Of a stretch of 36,382 nucleotides of DNA, positions 11,490 to 21,466 are shown piece by piece. Within the stretch, counting starts at the first letter, position 1. The number at the start of each line of letters is the position of its first letter. The position numbers were made by a program, and so were the translations under genes. The notes below the pieces were generated by a model. It had not been told where the DNA came from, did not search any database, and saw only the letters and a program-made list of their open reading frames with translations. Source of the DNA: Stachybotrys elegans (taxonomy: Eukaryota > Ascomycota > Sordariomycetes > Hypocreales > Stachybotryaceae); contig JAGPNK010000050.1 of assembly GCA_020746835.1 (NCBI GenBank), positions 1-36,382 of the forward strand. Reading direction: 5' to 3'.

Positions 11490-12617
11490 CTACCTTGTCA
11501 TTTTGTCTTTCAGCCAATGGACGATGCTATGTTCATCCAACGATTCTTCATCGGGATTCGAAATCTCCACCCGTTCAACTCGGATTGAACAGAGCGATAA
11601 GATTCCCGGGTCTGCCATGAAGGTTGGCCCTGGTACATCTTCCATCATATAACGCTCGAATTTGAGGCGTAACGACCTAAGCCTCCCGCACTGTTTGAGT
11701 AATTGGACACACGCGGAGACGTGCCGTGTTGGCAGGATGAGATGATTTGTCTCGGACTCTGGAAACTTGCGCCAGTTGAGGTCGTGATCAATCGCACTTT
11801 CCCAAAGGAAATCCAAGGTCTCAATGTTTTCTCGGCCCACGTGTCCAATCGCAATAAGGAGTCGCGTGACGTCCTCTATGGTGGTTAGATAGAATGTTGT
11901 ATGACGAAATGCCAACGGTAGTGCTTCCTGACGAATCTGTCTGTTGACTCGCAGAAGCGTACAGTGGTGATCTAACGGAAAAAAGAATCCACTAGGGTCG
12001 CCAATTGCCTGGCAAACATTGTAGTTTCTTTCCTCACTACGCCAATTTGCCCCCTGGAACGCAAAGCCGTAGATCTTATCGCGTATTTCTCGCGGCAGAC
12101 CCAGGAAAGCGGTATGGTATCGTGTTGCTGCGGGGAGTGGCTGTTGTGAGGTACTTTTGGCATAGTCTTCGCGAAGCAATTTAGCCTGCCATAACTTCGT
12201 AGTAGAAGCAACATCGTATGTTTCCGCTTCAGTCAACAGAAATGATACATGAAGGCCAAAACCGTACTGGATGTCAACAAAGAACTTGTAAAACCCGGTC
12301 AAGTTTGATTGGCTGATTATGACGGTGTTGTCCGGGCCTGATATCGTCTGTAGCCTATCAGACATGCTACACCATTCTAGCATAAGGTGACTCACCTCCA
12401 TCTCGTCGCCCACGGGGAGTATCACAGATGAATTCCCTTGATACCGTGTCCTCTGCAGTTTTCGCAGTTCGCGAAACTCCATCTCGGTTCGATCGTATGG
12501 GTCATCAGAAACTGGTGTGAGATCGGAGTATACCCTATGACCAACATCGACAACTGGGTCGACAACATATCCTAGGGCACTCTCCATCTCTTGTAAGGTA
12601 GGCTTGAATTTAGCCAT
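11490..12617 (-). CDS. uncharacterised protein with F-box/2EXR-like C-terminal region
   Basis: Single open frame of 375 residues from the ATG at 12617; the frame stays open upstream to 12668 without an ATG, so an upstream exon is possible. The C-terminal half has the signature of a large group of fungal proteins: FLGLPREIRDKIYGFAFQ, followed by LLRVNRQIRQEALPLAFRHTTFYL and a section resembling leucine-rich or F-box-associated sequence (LRSLRLKFER). That pattern is annotated variously as F-box-like, 2EXR or DUF domains and may serve substrate recruitment. The N-terminal half (VILPVGDEMEVSHLMLEWCS, YGFGLHVSFLL) is not recognised and may be a separate module fused here. It has no signal peptide or membrane segment. 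Function is unknown. Confidence 0.62.
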   Translation of the reverse strand: MAKFKPTLQEMESALGYVVDPVVDVGHRVYSDLTPVSDDPYDRTEMEFRELRKLQRTRYQGNSSVILPVGDEMEVSHLMLEWCSMSDRLQTISGPDNTVIISQSNLTGFYKFFVDIQYGFGLHVSFLLTEAETYDVASTTKLWQAKLLREDYAKSTSQQPLPAATRYHTAFLGLPREIRDKIYGFAFQGANWRSEERNYNVCQAIGDPSGFFFPLDHHCTLLRVNRQIRQEALPLAFRHTTFYLTTIEDVTRLLIAIGHVGRENIETLDFLWESAIDHDLNWRKFPESETNHLILPTRHVSACVQLLKQCGRLRSLRLKFERYMMEDVPGPTFMADPGILSLCSIRVERVEISNPDEESLDEHSIVHWLKDKMTR

Positions 12618-12959
12618 GATCGTGTTCGCGCGATGGGTTTCGTTGACGCTGTCCTCAAGCGTGACCAAGCTAGCAGTTTTAAGGCTGTGTCCTGAGATGC
12701 GTTCGTTAGCCGGTACATCTCGGAAATTCTAGGATAGGCATTTAGATGATGTCTCCTAACCGTAATTATGTTTTCGGAAGGCAGGCGCTTGTTGATTGCA
12801 GTCTGATGATTTCGGCGTTCGATACAGTTCAATTCCGAAAGTTTTGTATTACGCCCAATGAGGTTTAAAGGCAACTATCGTATATATACATAATCCGTTC
12901 TAACGCTGCTCAGTTCAATTCCTACTCGGTTGTAGCCGCTAGATACATAAGCAGTCATG

Positions 12960-13253
12960 CCCGGATAGCGGGGTTGGCGGACAGCCGAAGCTCGCTCCGG
13001 CTGTTAATCCGAGGCTTGCCCCACTTCGCCAACATCGTCTGGCTACCCCGAGATGCCCAAGGGTCCCTGTCTGTTCCATGAATTTGACGGCTTTCGCGGC
13101 TGCTTTGCGCTCCCCCGACACCCTCCGGAGACCTCTTAGTCCTAGGATGTCGCCTAGTTCCTGGTTCCGGAGTTGTCGATATTTCCAGCAACGCAGGAGG
13201 ATATGCAATACCGTTTTTCGTCCTCGTCCGCAGGGGCACCATTGATCAATGGC
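12960..13253 (-). mobile_element. LINE (non-LTR retrotransposon) 3' terminal fragment
   Basis: Read on the minus strand, the frame begins AIDQWCPCGRGRKTVLHILL and continues with LRCWKYRQLR, then RKAAAKAVKFMEQTGTLGHL. This is the C-terminal Cys-rich and ...KAAKFM.TGLLG end seen in ORF2 of fungal Tad/I-like LINEs. The reverse transcriptase and endonuclease parts are absent, so only the last 100 or so codons remain, as expected of a 5'-truncated insertion. No clear poly-A or simple-repeat tail is seen at the 12939 side. The upstream edge of the recognisable LINE sequence coincides with the start of the neighbouring plus-strand gene at 13249. Confidence 0.72.
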
Positions 13254-13662
13254 CTCCGAACATGGTTCCTGGTTTGAAGAAAGCCACATTTCTGTAGCAA
13301 CTGAAGAGAGTGCTCTGGATTTTTACGAAGAGCATAGTATTTTCTACAAAGCGAACGCAGAAGTCCGGAAACTCGGAGATGAGATGCGCGACAGAACACA
13401 ACGTGAGAAACTCTTTGATGGTGCCAAACCGATAATCCTCAAAGATCCAGTGAGTAACTGATGGTTTGCTTGCGCTGCTGCTGACAACATCTAGCGTCTT
13501 GGACAAATTGCGGAATCTGTCCTCAACGATTCCCCGAGCTTCTCATATGTCTTCGGGCCGAACCCAGGCAACTTTTTCGCCTCAACGAAAGAGTATCACC
13601 AAGACGATCTGATATGCGTACCGCAAGTTGCAACTGCGGAAACCCCTATTGAAATTGAATAG
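13249..13662 (+). CDS. small uncharacterised protein, possibly 5'-truncated
   Basis: Two exons, 13249-13449 and 13495-13662, with a 45-nt intron (gtgagt...ctag) in phase 0, encode 122 residues. The clean splice and a long coding second exon support a real or recently real gene. The sequence is mixed hydrophilic (EESALDFYEEHSIFYKANAE, then REKLFDGAKPIILKDP and SVLNDSPSFSYVFGPNPGNF) without a family I recognise. The ATG sits within the bases that also encode the truncated edge of the antisense LINE fragment, so the original 5' part of the gene may have been replaced by the insertion. It converges on the exonuclease gene, with only 14 bp between stop codons. Confidence 0.5.
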
Positions 13663-13676
13663 GAAACACGTCTGTC

Positions 13677-14504
13677 TCAATACCAGCCATACGGAGCCAA
13701 AGCCATGTGCCGTCCCTTTCCGTTAAAAGTGGCGGTCTGGGATAGCTCTACCCTATTCTGTGATGCTTCAAGCACCTTTGACTTCCATGCAGCCGTGAGT
13801 TTCCGACCATAATAGGTATGTAAGCGAGGAAGGATCTGTACGTCCTGGGCACAGTACAAGATGACATCTTTGTGCAACGGACGTTCATTGAATACCTCGT
13901 AGGTCCCACCTTTCTCAGGTGCAAAAAGTCGTTGTCCTTTCTCCTTAACTAGCATCCAAGCGATTCTTTCTTCCTGGGATAGAGGTGCATCTCTTTCAAT
14001 GCACTTCGAGAGCCCATTTATGTGTCTTCTCGAGAAGTTTCGCGTCGCTAGCTCCATGAGCTGAAGATCATGGATGCCGGCTAAGCAGATTCCGAAGTGG
14101 CTATACAGTGCATCGGAGTCGTTGCGGACATCGAAAAATACCTTAGGAATGGAGCCTGATTCCAGGATCTGTTTGAGAGTGTAGCCATTGTCTGCGGGCG
14201 TTGAGAAAGCTTTGTCATGGAGCAAGTGAATATCAACTAGATAAGTTCGCCTACAAGGTAGAACATGTATTTGCAAGATCGAAACGTGGCCGTGTCGAGA
14301 TAGATTAACTCCTTCAAGGTCGACATAAAGGGATGGTGGTTCAGTTGGTAGCCCCTTGAAGAGACCAACCATTTCTGACAAAGCTGCCGTTGTGTCGACA
14401 AGTCTTAGGCTTGGAGAATCCGCAACGCTGATTGCATCTCGAGATTTTGCGAGATTTACCAGGACTTCCGTGTCATGCTTCTCGGCGTGGGCATCGCGAG
14501 ACAT
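13677..14504 (-). CDS. 3'-5' exonuclease-like protein (DEDDy, RNase H fold)
   Basis: Intronless 275-residue protein starting at the ATG at 14504. It has the three exonuclease motifs of the DnaQ/RNase D-like superfamily: Exo I LYVDLEGVNL (D62, E64), Exo II FFDVRNDSDALYSHFGI (D125 and N128/D129/D131), and Exo III YCAQDVQILPRL (Y217-x3-D221), with DLQLMELATR between. The Tyr in motif III places it in the DEDDy group. Such proteins remove nucleotides from 3' ends of DNA or RNA using two metal ions. Small solo proteins of this kind are widespread and often multicopy in filamentous ascomycetes, and their substrates are not established. There is no helicase, RNA-binding or targeting domain. The stop codon lies 14 bp from that of the convergent small gene. 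Confidence 0.9.
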   Translation of the reverse strand: MSRDAHAEKHDTEVLVNLAKSRDAISVADSPSLRLVDTTAALSEMVGLFKGLPTEPPSLYVDLEGVNLSRHGHVSILQIHVLPCRRTYLVDIHLLHDKAFSTPADNGYTLKQILESGSIPKVFFDVRNDSDALYSHFGICLAGIHDLQLMELATRNFSRRHINGLSKCIERDAPLSQEERIAWMLVKEKGQRLFAPEKGGTYEVFNERPLHKDVILYCAQDVQILPRLHTYYGRKLTAAWKSKVLEASQNRVELSQTATFNGKGRHMALAPYGWY

Positions 14505-15425
14505 GGTGTTTTGATGCTTGCTTAACTATTAGCTTGTAAGGGGAGCCCGTGCAATTACCAAAAACTCACGGCTTGTGCGGCAGTGTTTGCAGTTGGATAT
14601 CAAACAGCTGAATGGAAGTTACCTAGTATCTATGGTAAATTTGAGACTCTGCTGTTCACGGGGGGAGAAACGGCCTATTTATGCTCGACGATGTACTATA
14701 TAACAAGAAAAGAGAGAAACAGGAGCAATAAGGGAATCTGTGCCGGCTCGACCGTCCAACCCGTTGGAATGATTCTATGAAGGACTAATTTTTGAAGGAA
14801 TTGATCGGCAGATATGAGGAATGAAGGCTCTAGTTGTGGCACCAGAAGGAATGAGTGACCCACGTAGCCCGGGAAATAAATATGTTTTTCTTTTTACGAT
14901 CGGGATACCGACCGGGCGAGTATAGCTTTTACATCCCCTTGACGCCGGTAATGCGTACACGATGTCTTGGGCATTTTGACCCAGCGGTTTATGAAATCCA
15001 AGCAAGCTTAGCCCCACCGAAACATGCTGTCCAAGGGAAGCGCAGATGCATGGGATAAGTGACCGTGGATGCAGGAATTAGTGAACGTCCAAGGAGAACG
15101 AAGATATATAGACGCGGTGTATACCTACCTAAGCACATCATCCAAAATGTTCACAGGTAGGGTCCCGGAGGAGGGTCTGTCGGTGTACACTATGTGTTTA
15201 CTCAACGGTGACATTCTTGACATCAATGACGACGACCTCCAGCCAGTGGCCGTGCTAAGGACTTCGGGATTCCTCACCAAGCGGCTGCTTCAAAGCTTTC
15301 GCTGCATCTGAAGACGATGACCGGAGACTAGCATTTCACAAGGGTTGCCGATTGACCAACGTGGAGTTAACATGCTGGGCAGAAGACAGTCTGATATGGT
15401 ATTGGCTTGATGGGTTGGGACAGAT

Positions 15426-15668
15426 TTACAAAGACCGCACTGTGTATGGAGGGAGTGTGAGTAACAGATCCAAATACGGCTTCATGCAACGTGGGACCAC
15501 ACCGATATAGGTAGAGCCATTTACGGCGTCGTTCATGAGCTGAGCGCAAGGCAGAAATGGCTCTTCAGGCGCCCCATATGCCTTTACTCGGTACACCCCT
15601 TGCCAACCAGCGAAACGCCGGGACAATGAACCAATAACGGCTCGAGTCATATTTGGATCTTCATCCAT
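15426..15668 (-). CDS. hypothetical 80-residue frame, possibly partial
   Basis: The ATG frame encodes a compact globular-looking peptide (RRFAGWQGVYRVKAYGAPEE and LMNDAVNGSTYIGVVPRC). The frame is open for another 17 codons upstream, giving CAECTPWGGAF, so the true start or a missing exon may lie further up. I do not recognise a family. Composition suggests coding history rather than chance, but there is no splice evidence. Confidence 0.25.
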   Translation of the reverse strand: MDEDPNMTRAVIGSLSRRFAGWQGVYRVKAYGAPEEPFLPCAQLMNDAVNGSTYIGVVPRCMKPYLDLLLTLPPYTVRSL

Positions 15669-16577
15669 GAACGCCCCTCCCCATGGCGTACACTCAGCAC
15701 AAACCTTCTCGCGCTTTTATGGGGTTATTCGTGGGGCTATTAGGGGATAAAGCACCCTTTTCAGTCAATTTAGAGGACTTGAGTTGTAAGAGACAGAAAT
15801 GGCTGCCTGTTCACTCGAGGATGATCGGCCAATGTTCGTGTCTGAGGCATCAACATGGTTGTTAGTGCTACAGTGCCCAAGGTACTTCCCGAAACAAACT
15901 AGGCACTGGGCCTGCGCCACGCGGGACCATCGAAATTGAGATTGGCGGACGCTAAATTCTGACCCAACTGTAATCTTGCATTGCAGTCAAGATTCGGTTG
16001 CCAACAAAGTTAGATGGCGCCGAATCCGTCGCGCCATTTCGCCATTAGCGGCACCACATCAATTCTGAACTTTTTCGAGTTTCCTACGGTAGGTTCTAGA
16101 TCCGCCTATGCAGAACCGCTTTTTCGCCACAATTAGCGACAAAAGCTGAAGCATTGACGCATCTCGTGGGCCTAGTCCGTTTTTTTTTTCGCAATGGTCT
16201 AGTGGATCGTCCTTGTTGAATGCCGTCGCGATCTTCAACTTACCAGTCGAGTTGAATGATGTTCCGATCAAGGACTAACCCTAAACCATGCCTTACACTA
16301 AACACAGCGTCCGCAGAATCCGAGCGACCGTAGAACAATAGGGGATTCCTACAGACTCTTGGGGAACAACTCAGCAGGTAGTTCCAATGAGCAAAATTAT
16401 ATGTATGATGTAAAATTTAATAATGTTTATTTATGTGAAGTAGAGACCTAAGAGCGAGGGGCTAGATCTCAGAGCGTATCCTGCAATTCAACGTAATTCC
16501 CACCTAGTAACATCGCAATCTCGAGATACACTTCAGCTGAAGCACCCGAAAGAGCATTATCATACTCTCTCTCCACC

Positions 16578-16709
16578 TTATTCATTCATATCAGCGCCTT
16601 TGTCGAGTAGCAGCTTGACAATCTCTAGATGCCCTCCTTTTGAAGCAGCCTGAAGAGCATTGCCAAAGACTCCACCTTGTGCATTGACATCGGCGCCCTT
16701 ATTGAGTAC
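16578..16709 (-). pseudogene. ankyrin-repeat relic of an NLR-type gene
   Basis: A 43-codon minus-strand stretch encodes one and a half ankyrin repeats: VLNKGADVNAQGG, then GNALQAASKGGHLEIVKLLL, DKGADMNE and a stop. The wording (GNALQAAS.GGHLEIVKLLLDKGADVN) is the high-identity repeat type found at the C terminus of many fungal NACHT/NB-ARC receptors. No flanking repeats or NACHT domain could be read in any frame for several hundred bases, so this is an isolated remnant. It differs from the more divergent repeats of the intact NLR at 5545-10461. Confidence 0.72.
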
Positions 16710-17418
16710 CTGCCAATGCCTCTCCTAATACAGCGACTACTGGCTCTGCCCCTCCTCTGCCGGTCCGTAATGTTGAGAATACCGCACCGGCTGCTGGATA
16801 TGAGGGACAGACTGATGCCACTGGCATGGGCGGCTCTGCTACTAGCGCTCGTTACTAGATACGCCTCTACCAAAGAATGTCTCGGACAACATGACGGGGA
16901 ATTCGGCCAGACTCCAGCGACTCTGGTGAGAGTCTCCCACTTATCCCTGCCAAATTTAGGAGCCCTTGATGACGGCCTTCTGGGAATCCTTCGACATAAG
17001 ATGACAGTATCATCACCCAGGTAGCGAGAGGTGCATATTCGGTGTCGCTTTGACTACTGGATGTATGCGTCAGAGTCGCCTGCTTATCTGGTCGAGCGGC
17101 ACCATGAATTGATGTCGAATACGTACGGCCATGTTGTTCAACTTCTCCGATCCTTATTTTACAGTGTGCAATGGGACCGTAATGGAACTTGCCAATGCTA
17201 CCATAGGAAAATAGCAGCGGTCATTTTGACAATCAAATTAGCCATGTATTTACATATTATAATATTCAATTTTTGGATTTCCTTTGCTCGGGTTCTCTGC
17301 CGCATCTTTTAAGCTTTATGTTTCATCCGATCGACGAATTTGTTTCACTACCTCTCACAGGAAAGGGACGTGCATTATGATAGAAACATTTAAGCAAAAT
17401 TAAAAATCAAGATACTGC

Positions 17419-17961
17419 CTATTCATGATACTCATTACTCTTGGCGATTTTGGTTCTGAGGGAACATGATATGGGGGTTTGTACCATTTCATATTGATAT
17501 GTACGTTGCCAATCTTGAGTCTGTATAGTGGGCGAAGCCTGTGCATTTTGACTGTGGTTTTGCTCAGCTGGCAACGTGTTTGGTTGACGCAATCCTGTTG
17601 GGTAGGACCCTGGAGTCAATTGAAATGATTGAATCGGTAGGAAGCGTGATACTTCTCCCGAATGAATGCCAGGCGCGGCATGCAATGCCGGGTTTGATGC
17701 CCCATTTTGTGCGGGGGAAAATACACCAGAGGTAGATGCTGCTGGTCGGCCACGAAGCTCATTGTGTTCGGCCATTCGTGAGCCAGACTCTTCCGTTGGT
17801 GTTTGAATGATGTATGAATCCCATGGTGATAAACCGGAAAACGGTTACGCCTCTCCTGTTGGGCAGCCGTGACTGTAAGAAACAAGGCTGTCATTGGCTC
17901 CTACTACTCCCCAGGCAAAGGCAGCGATATATCTTATAGATCCCATTAAGTAGTCTACTGG
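17419..17961 (-). pseudogene. C-terminal remnant of the PAS gene beyond a premature stop
   Basis: This stretch is in the same frame as the last PAS-gene exon and is cut off by TAG (17964-17962), with a second in-frame stop TAA at 17847-17845. Between and after them the sequence still reads like the family's C-terminal region: MGSIRYIAAFAWGVVGANDS and SYSHGCPTGEA before the TAA, then PFSGLSPWDS and a Gln/Pro/Ser-rich tail to a final stop at 17419. From memory, the intact homologues have a conserved segment of the form SIRDIAVFAWALTGINGSL...GTP.GEA. Either stop could arise from a single C-to-T change in a Gln codon. Confidence 0.65.
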
Positions 17962-19373
17962 CTAGGCTGTGTCTGATCGAAGAGCGCCTTGCATAGGAGG
18001 AAAGTGCAGCGGTGGAGCGGTACGGTTGGACGAGACTGCTGTAGGCTGACTCTGAGGTAGCATCGAATCATGAGCCCAAGGTGCGGCGAAGAGCCCGTGG
18101 TAATTGATGCTCGACGGTGGTACATGGGACGATGGTAAGGGCTGTCTTGCTCTGCGTAGAACAACAACCAGCCCATCGGAAGCACATGATACAACAGCTT
18201 CCAAATCGACGGGGTCGACGGGGTATCTTGCTCGCCTTGGACGAGTCGGACGGCTTGTTCGCCGCTGATTTCGACTCGGCCCTGCCGGACTTTCGCCAAG
18301 TCGATCAGACTCGACTTCTTCTACTTTGATGTGAACATCCTGCTCCACGTCCATCGGCGAACCCAGTGGAACACCACCGCTCTCCGAGTCACTATGACGC
18401 GAGTTCTGCCGTCGAAGACCATCATGGCCTGGGGGAAAATCTTGGGCGAACGGATCAACCAGTTGAACCTCGAGCCCCCTATCATGAGTCGTTAAATCTC
18501 CGTTGTTCTCATCGCCATCTTCCTCCTCTTCGCTGTCACTGTCTTCAATGTCTTCCTCTGTGCGTGGATCTTTGAACCAGAATCGCAGATACGCAATTGA
18601 GTCATTGGCTTTTGCGCTTTCAAGGCACTTGACAGCATCGCCCAGACAGTTCTCCTGTATGCAATCGTAAAAACTTTTGCCCAGCATATCCTCTGAGGTG
18701 AGTCCGAGGATGGAACTTGCTGCCTCTGTAGAAAACATAATGTTGAGCGAGCGAGTGAACCGATTAAGTATCAGCGCTGCTCGATGTTCTCTTTTTGCAG
18801 GTGGCATCTCGAACTTGGGTGAGAGGTGGCTCACCATGTGGTATCTCAGATCCTGCGAGGAAGAGGAGAACAAGCGACGGACTTGAGGGGCTTCTATGGC
18901 TCGTCCTGATGGCTGTCAGTTAATAGTCCTAGCAAGGCGTGAAGGTTGTGAGGTTATTGAGCATGGGTCAACTCACTCTCACTTCTCTCTCCTTGACGAT
19001 AGACGGTAGTGCATGCTACTAACACGTCGTGAACTACAGTAAAGCAGCACTCGCAGCCAACCCATTCTCCGTCTAATGACCGAATATGAGTATAGAGGAG
19101 AACGGCCGCTTTATCCAGAAGAATGCCCTTTGAGTGAACGAATCGCGCCAGTGGTGTCTCATCAGGGTGAAAGTAGTCAAAACAAGATTTGCTCCGGACA
19201 TGCCGAGGTAAATATCCAAGAATGTCGGTGATGGAATCGGACGCGAATAGAATATTAGCGTCGGCGTCTAGAGCTATACCATGGATATCAGCAACTTGGG
19301 TGAATTAACCTATGCCAAAGAGCAGTTTACTGTGAATTGATATGAATGACTTCTCCATTGGAAGTTGAGACAT
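17962..19373 (-). CDS. tandem PAS domain protein, truncated by a premature stop
   Basis: Three exons, 19373-19331, 19273-18977 and 18905-17962, with introns 19330-19274 and 18976-18906, give 427 residues to the first stop. The N-terminal PAS domain reads MEKSFISIHTLDADANILFA, SDSITDILGYLPRHVRSKSC and FDYFHPDETP, continuing to GEWVGCECCFTVVHDVLVAC. A second PAS domain follows RRLFSSSSQDLRYH: FTRSLNIMFSTEAASSILGL, SFYDCIQENCLGDAVKCLES and IAYLRFWFKDP. An acidic run (DSDSEEEEDGDEN) and a proline-rich tail come next. This is a conserved Pezizomycotina family distantly like White-collar-type PAS proteins; PAS domains sense small molecules or redox state, or mediate dimerisation, and no chromophore-binding LOV signature is present. 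No GATA or other DNA-binding domain is seen. The N terminus could extend upstream through an additional exon. Confidence 0.82.
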
Positions 19374-20388
19374 GAGTGACGTCGGCGAGGCAGTGGTACT
19401 TTCTCCTCTAAGCAGTTGAGCACATGTATTCTGCGAGATAGGACTTTGGTCATCAACTGATGCGCAAGTTCTCTTGGGAGGCTGATTCTGTTGATGCAAG
19501 TGAGTTTCGCGTGGTGTGTCGCTGCTCTTGTCCCAGCTTCACCCTCTTATTCCGACGAGCCCGATCCGGCGGGTAACCACGATTATGATAGGTCTCTGTA
19601 TTTCACCACAGGAACGGAGGCGACGAGTACGCTGTAGTGGGGTTGGGTCTGCGATTGGGTAGGCCCTTATATGTAGATCAGCCGCCTGTCATTGCCGGGG
19701 GGGGGGGGGGGGAGATGGAAGGGCAGACAGAAATGGAGTGACTACTGTAGAAGGAATATGACACAGAAAAGCAACGGTCTTAGTAACATCTGATGGCCAA
19801 AATTGTGGTATTCAGGGATCACTCACGAGAAGCCGGGTGCAGGATGTCCGGGCGATTGACGAGGATTGAGAGAGTAGGGTGAGGTTACTAGTGGCTGTCC
19901 GACAAGCAGGTAGGGCAGCCAACTGCCGACCCAGAAGCATTCAGCTGAACAAGGTTGCAAAAGTGGTGTGGTGCGTCAGCAGGAGGCGGCAATTGAGTTC
20001 CAACACCTCCCAGGGATGAGTCGGCCCATTGGATACCCGTTATGGTGGAAACAGAAGCCTGGCAGGATGGAATGGGGTAAGAGACAACAAGCCTAGACTT
20101 TTTCAGGCTTTGAGGTCTCAGTTGTAGCCATATCAGCTGACCATTTTGTCTTGGCCACCCATGCCCTGTGCCGAGTGAGGCTCGGACTATAGTAGTAATA
20201 TTGGATCAAGTTTGATGTCCTTTTCGTCTAGCGCCTTGGGTCAGACGACTCGGTACATTGTTAAGCAACATTCACGTCGCCTCTCTCTCTGCCTCAGCGT
20301 GACCAGAGAACAAGGCAAGACCCTGGACAACTGACATATAACATTGGGCGTGGCATCATTGGGTTGGTTTTGCTTTTTCCAGACCTGA
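19374..20388. other. intergenic region upstream of the PAS gene
   Basis: No gene is recognised. The region contains a 13-14 nt poly-G run near 19699 and several CT-rich or GA-rich patches. It probably includes the PAS gene promoter and 5' leader, and possibly a 5' non-coding exon: the minus-strand frame stays open from 19373 to 19499 without an ATG. Confidence 0.45.
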
Positions 20389-20970
20389 ATGGGGAAGGCT
20401 GAGGGGTCAGGTCCGAGCAAACTGCCCACAGAAAGGAAAATGAAGCGGGATGAAGGACTACACCAAGTCTGTAGAAAAAGGTGCGAGGGTGGCTTTAAAA
20501 GCAGGACGGTTGGCACTCTAGGTGCAAGAATCGCAGAAGGCAAAATAAGATGCATCGAACGAGCCCTTAGAGCAGTCTCCTTTAAGCAGATCTTAAGGGA
20601 TAACCCGCTACCAGCAAGCTACTTCAGTTTCATGTGTTATCTCGCAAAGAAAGATATCCCTCGAGCACTTTTGCTCCCTAGAGGATGATGCGAATACATA
20701 TGACGAAATAGAGAGCAATGAATCAAGCTCCTCCTCGATAGGTGGGGGGTAATGATGTCAAGATCAGTAGAGATATTATTCAGTCTGCCCGTCGGAATGG
20801 AATCGGCCTCCTCGAATTAGTGGTACAAGAAGGCCCAGACGACATCGAAATTACGGAAGCACTTGTTGAAGAAACGGTTCGGAAGAGGCCTGATACACCC
20901 AGGCTCATCTTGGACAAGCGAGGCGGTGACGTCGAGATCACTGAAGCAGTTGTACAATGGCAAACTTGAA
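20389..20970 (+). pseudogene. relic of an NB-ARC-type NLR (winged-helix piece plus ITEAVV repeats)
   Basis: Two pieces lie close together on the plus strand. At 20587-20688 the frame encodes ILRDNPLPASYFSFMCYLAK then KDIPRALLLP and a stop, resembling the winged-helix segment just after the NB-ARC domain in fungal receptors (YFSFMA.L..KDIP.SLLP). At 20742-20969 another frame encodes two repeats of the kind GNDVKISRDIIQSA / DDIEITEALVEE / RLILDKRGGDVEITEAVVQ, which match the short ITE..V repeats found at the C termini of some fungal NLRs. The intervening 50 bases contain stops. No P-loop is readable upstream, so this is a decayed receptor fragment. Confidence 0.5.
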
Positions 20971-21466
20971 CCGGGTCTCTTGGCCAATGCTTCGTGCTGG
21001 TTGATTTCGCCTGTAGCCAGTCGCGAGTGACTGGATTGCTTAAATGAAGACCAATCCAATAGTATAAAAGTCTAATTCACATTAAACCCAGGATCATATT
21101 GAGAAGTAACCGTTCTAATTTTACTGGGTGTGAACGTAGCCCGATTTTAGCTGAGGGCGAGTAGATATGGGTGATTGGTTGGCACGGCTGAGGGGAAAGA
21201 GGGGAAAGACTGCCACACCAGCTCGGAGTGTATTCTCCGACTGGCTGTCTCTCAAATTCAATTTGGGCATGCCTATTGCGTGTATGTGACTCTAGATAGC
21301 TAGGGCTTGGAGCCCCTATTTTATGTGTAGGAATCAAGCCTTTATACATTCGTCTGCGCCGATGTGCGGAAACAACGCACACCTAATTTGTCAATAATTC
21401 ATCCATCCCCCATTCAGAGCATTCTTCGTAGGATGCTTCTAGGTTGGTTCGGTATATCTACGCACG
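20971..21466. other. intergenic, no gene recognised
   Basis: No exon is supported on either strand. The 3' end presumably carries the promoter of the Zn2Cys6 gene. An in-frame-unrelated ATG at 21433 precedes the chosen start. Confidence 0.5.

Larger units (their letters stand above)
14505..17418. other. gene-poor stretch with small unassigned frames
   Basis: No complete gene is recognised. Two ATG-started frames of 80 codons read like real peptide but match nothing I know: 15069-15311 plus (RVPEEGLSVYTMCLLNGDIL, then INDDDLQPVAVLRTSGFL) and 15426-15668 minus (SLSRRFAGWQGVYRVKAYGA, then NGSTYIGVVPRCMKPYLDL). They may be exons of decayed genes. An ankyrin relic at 16578-16709 is listed separately. 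The rest holds AT-rich sequence and a T10 run near 16180. Confidence 0.4.
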
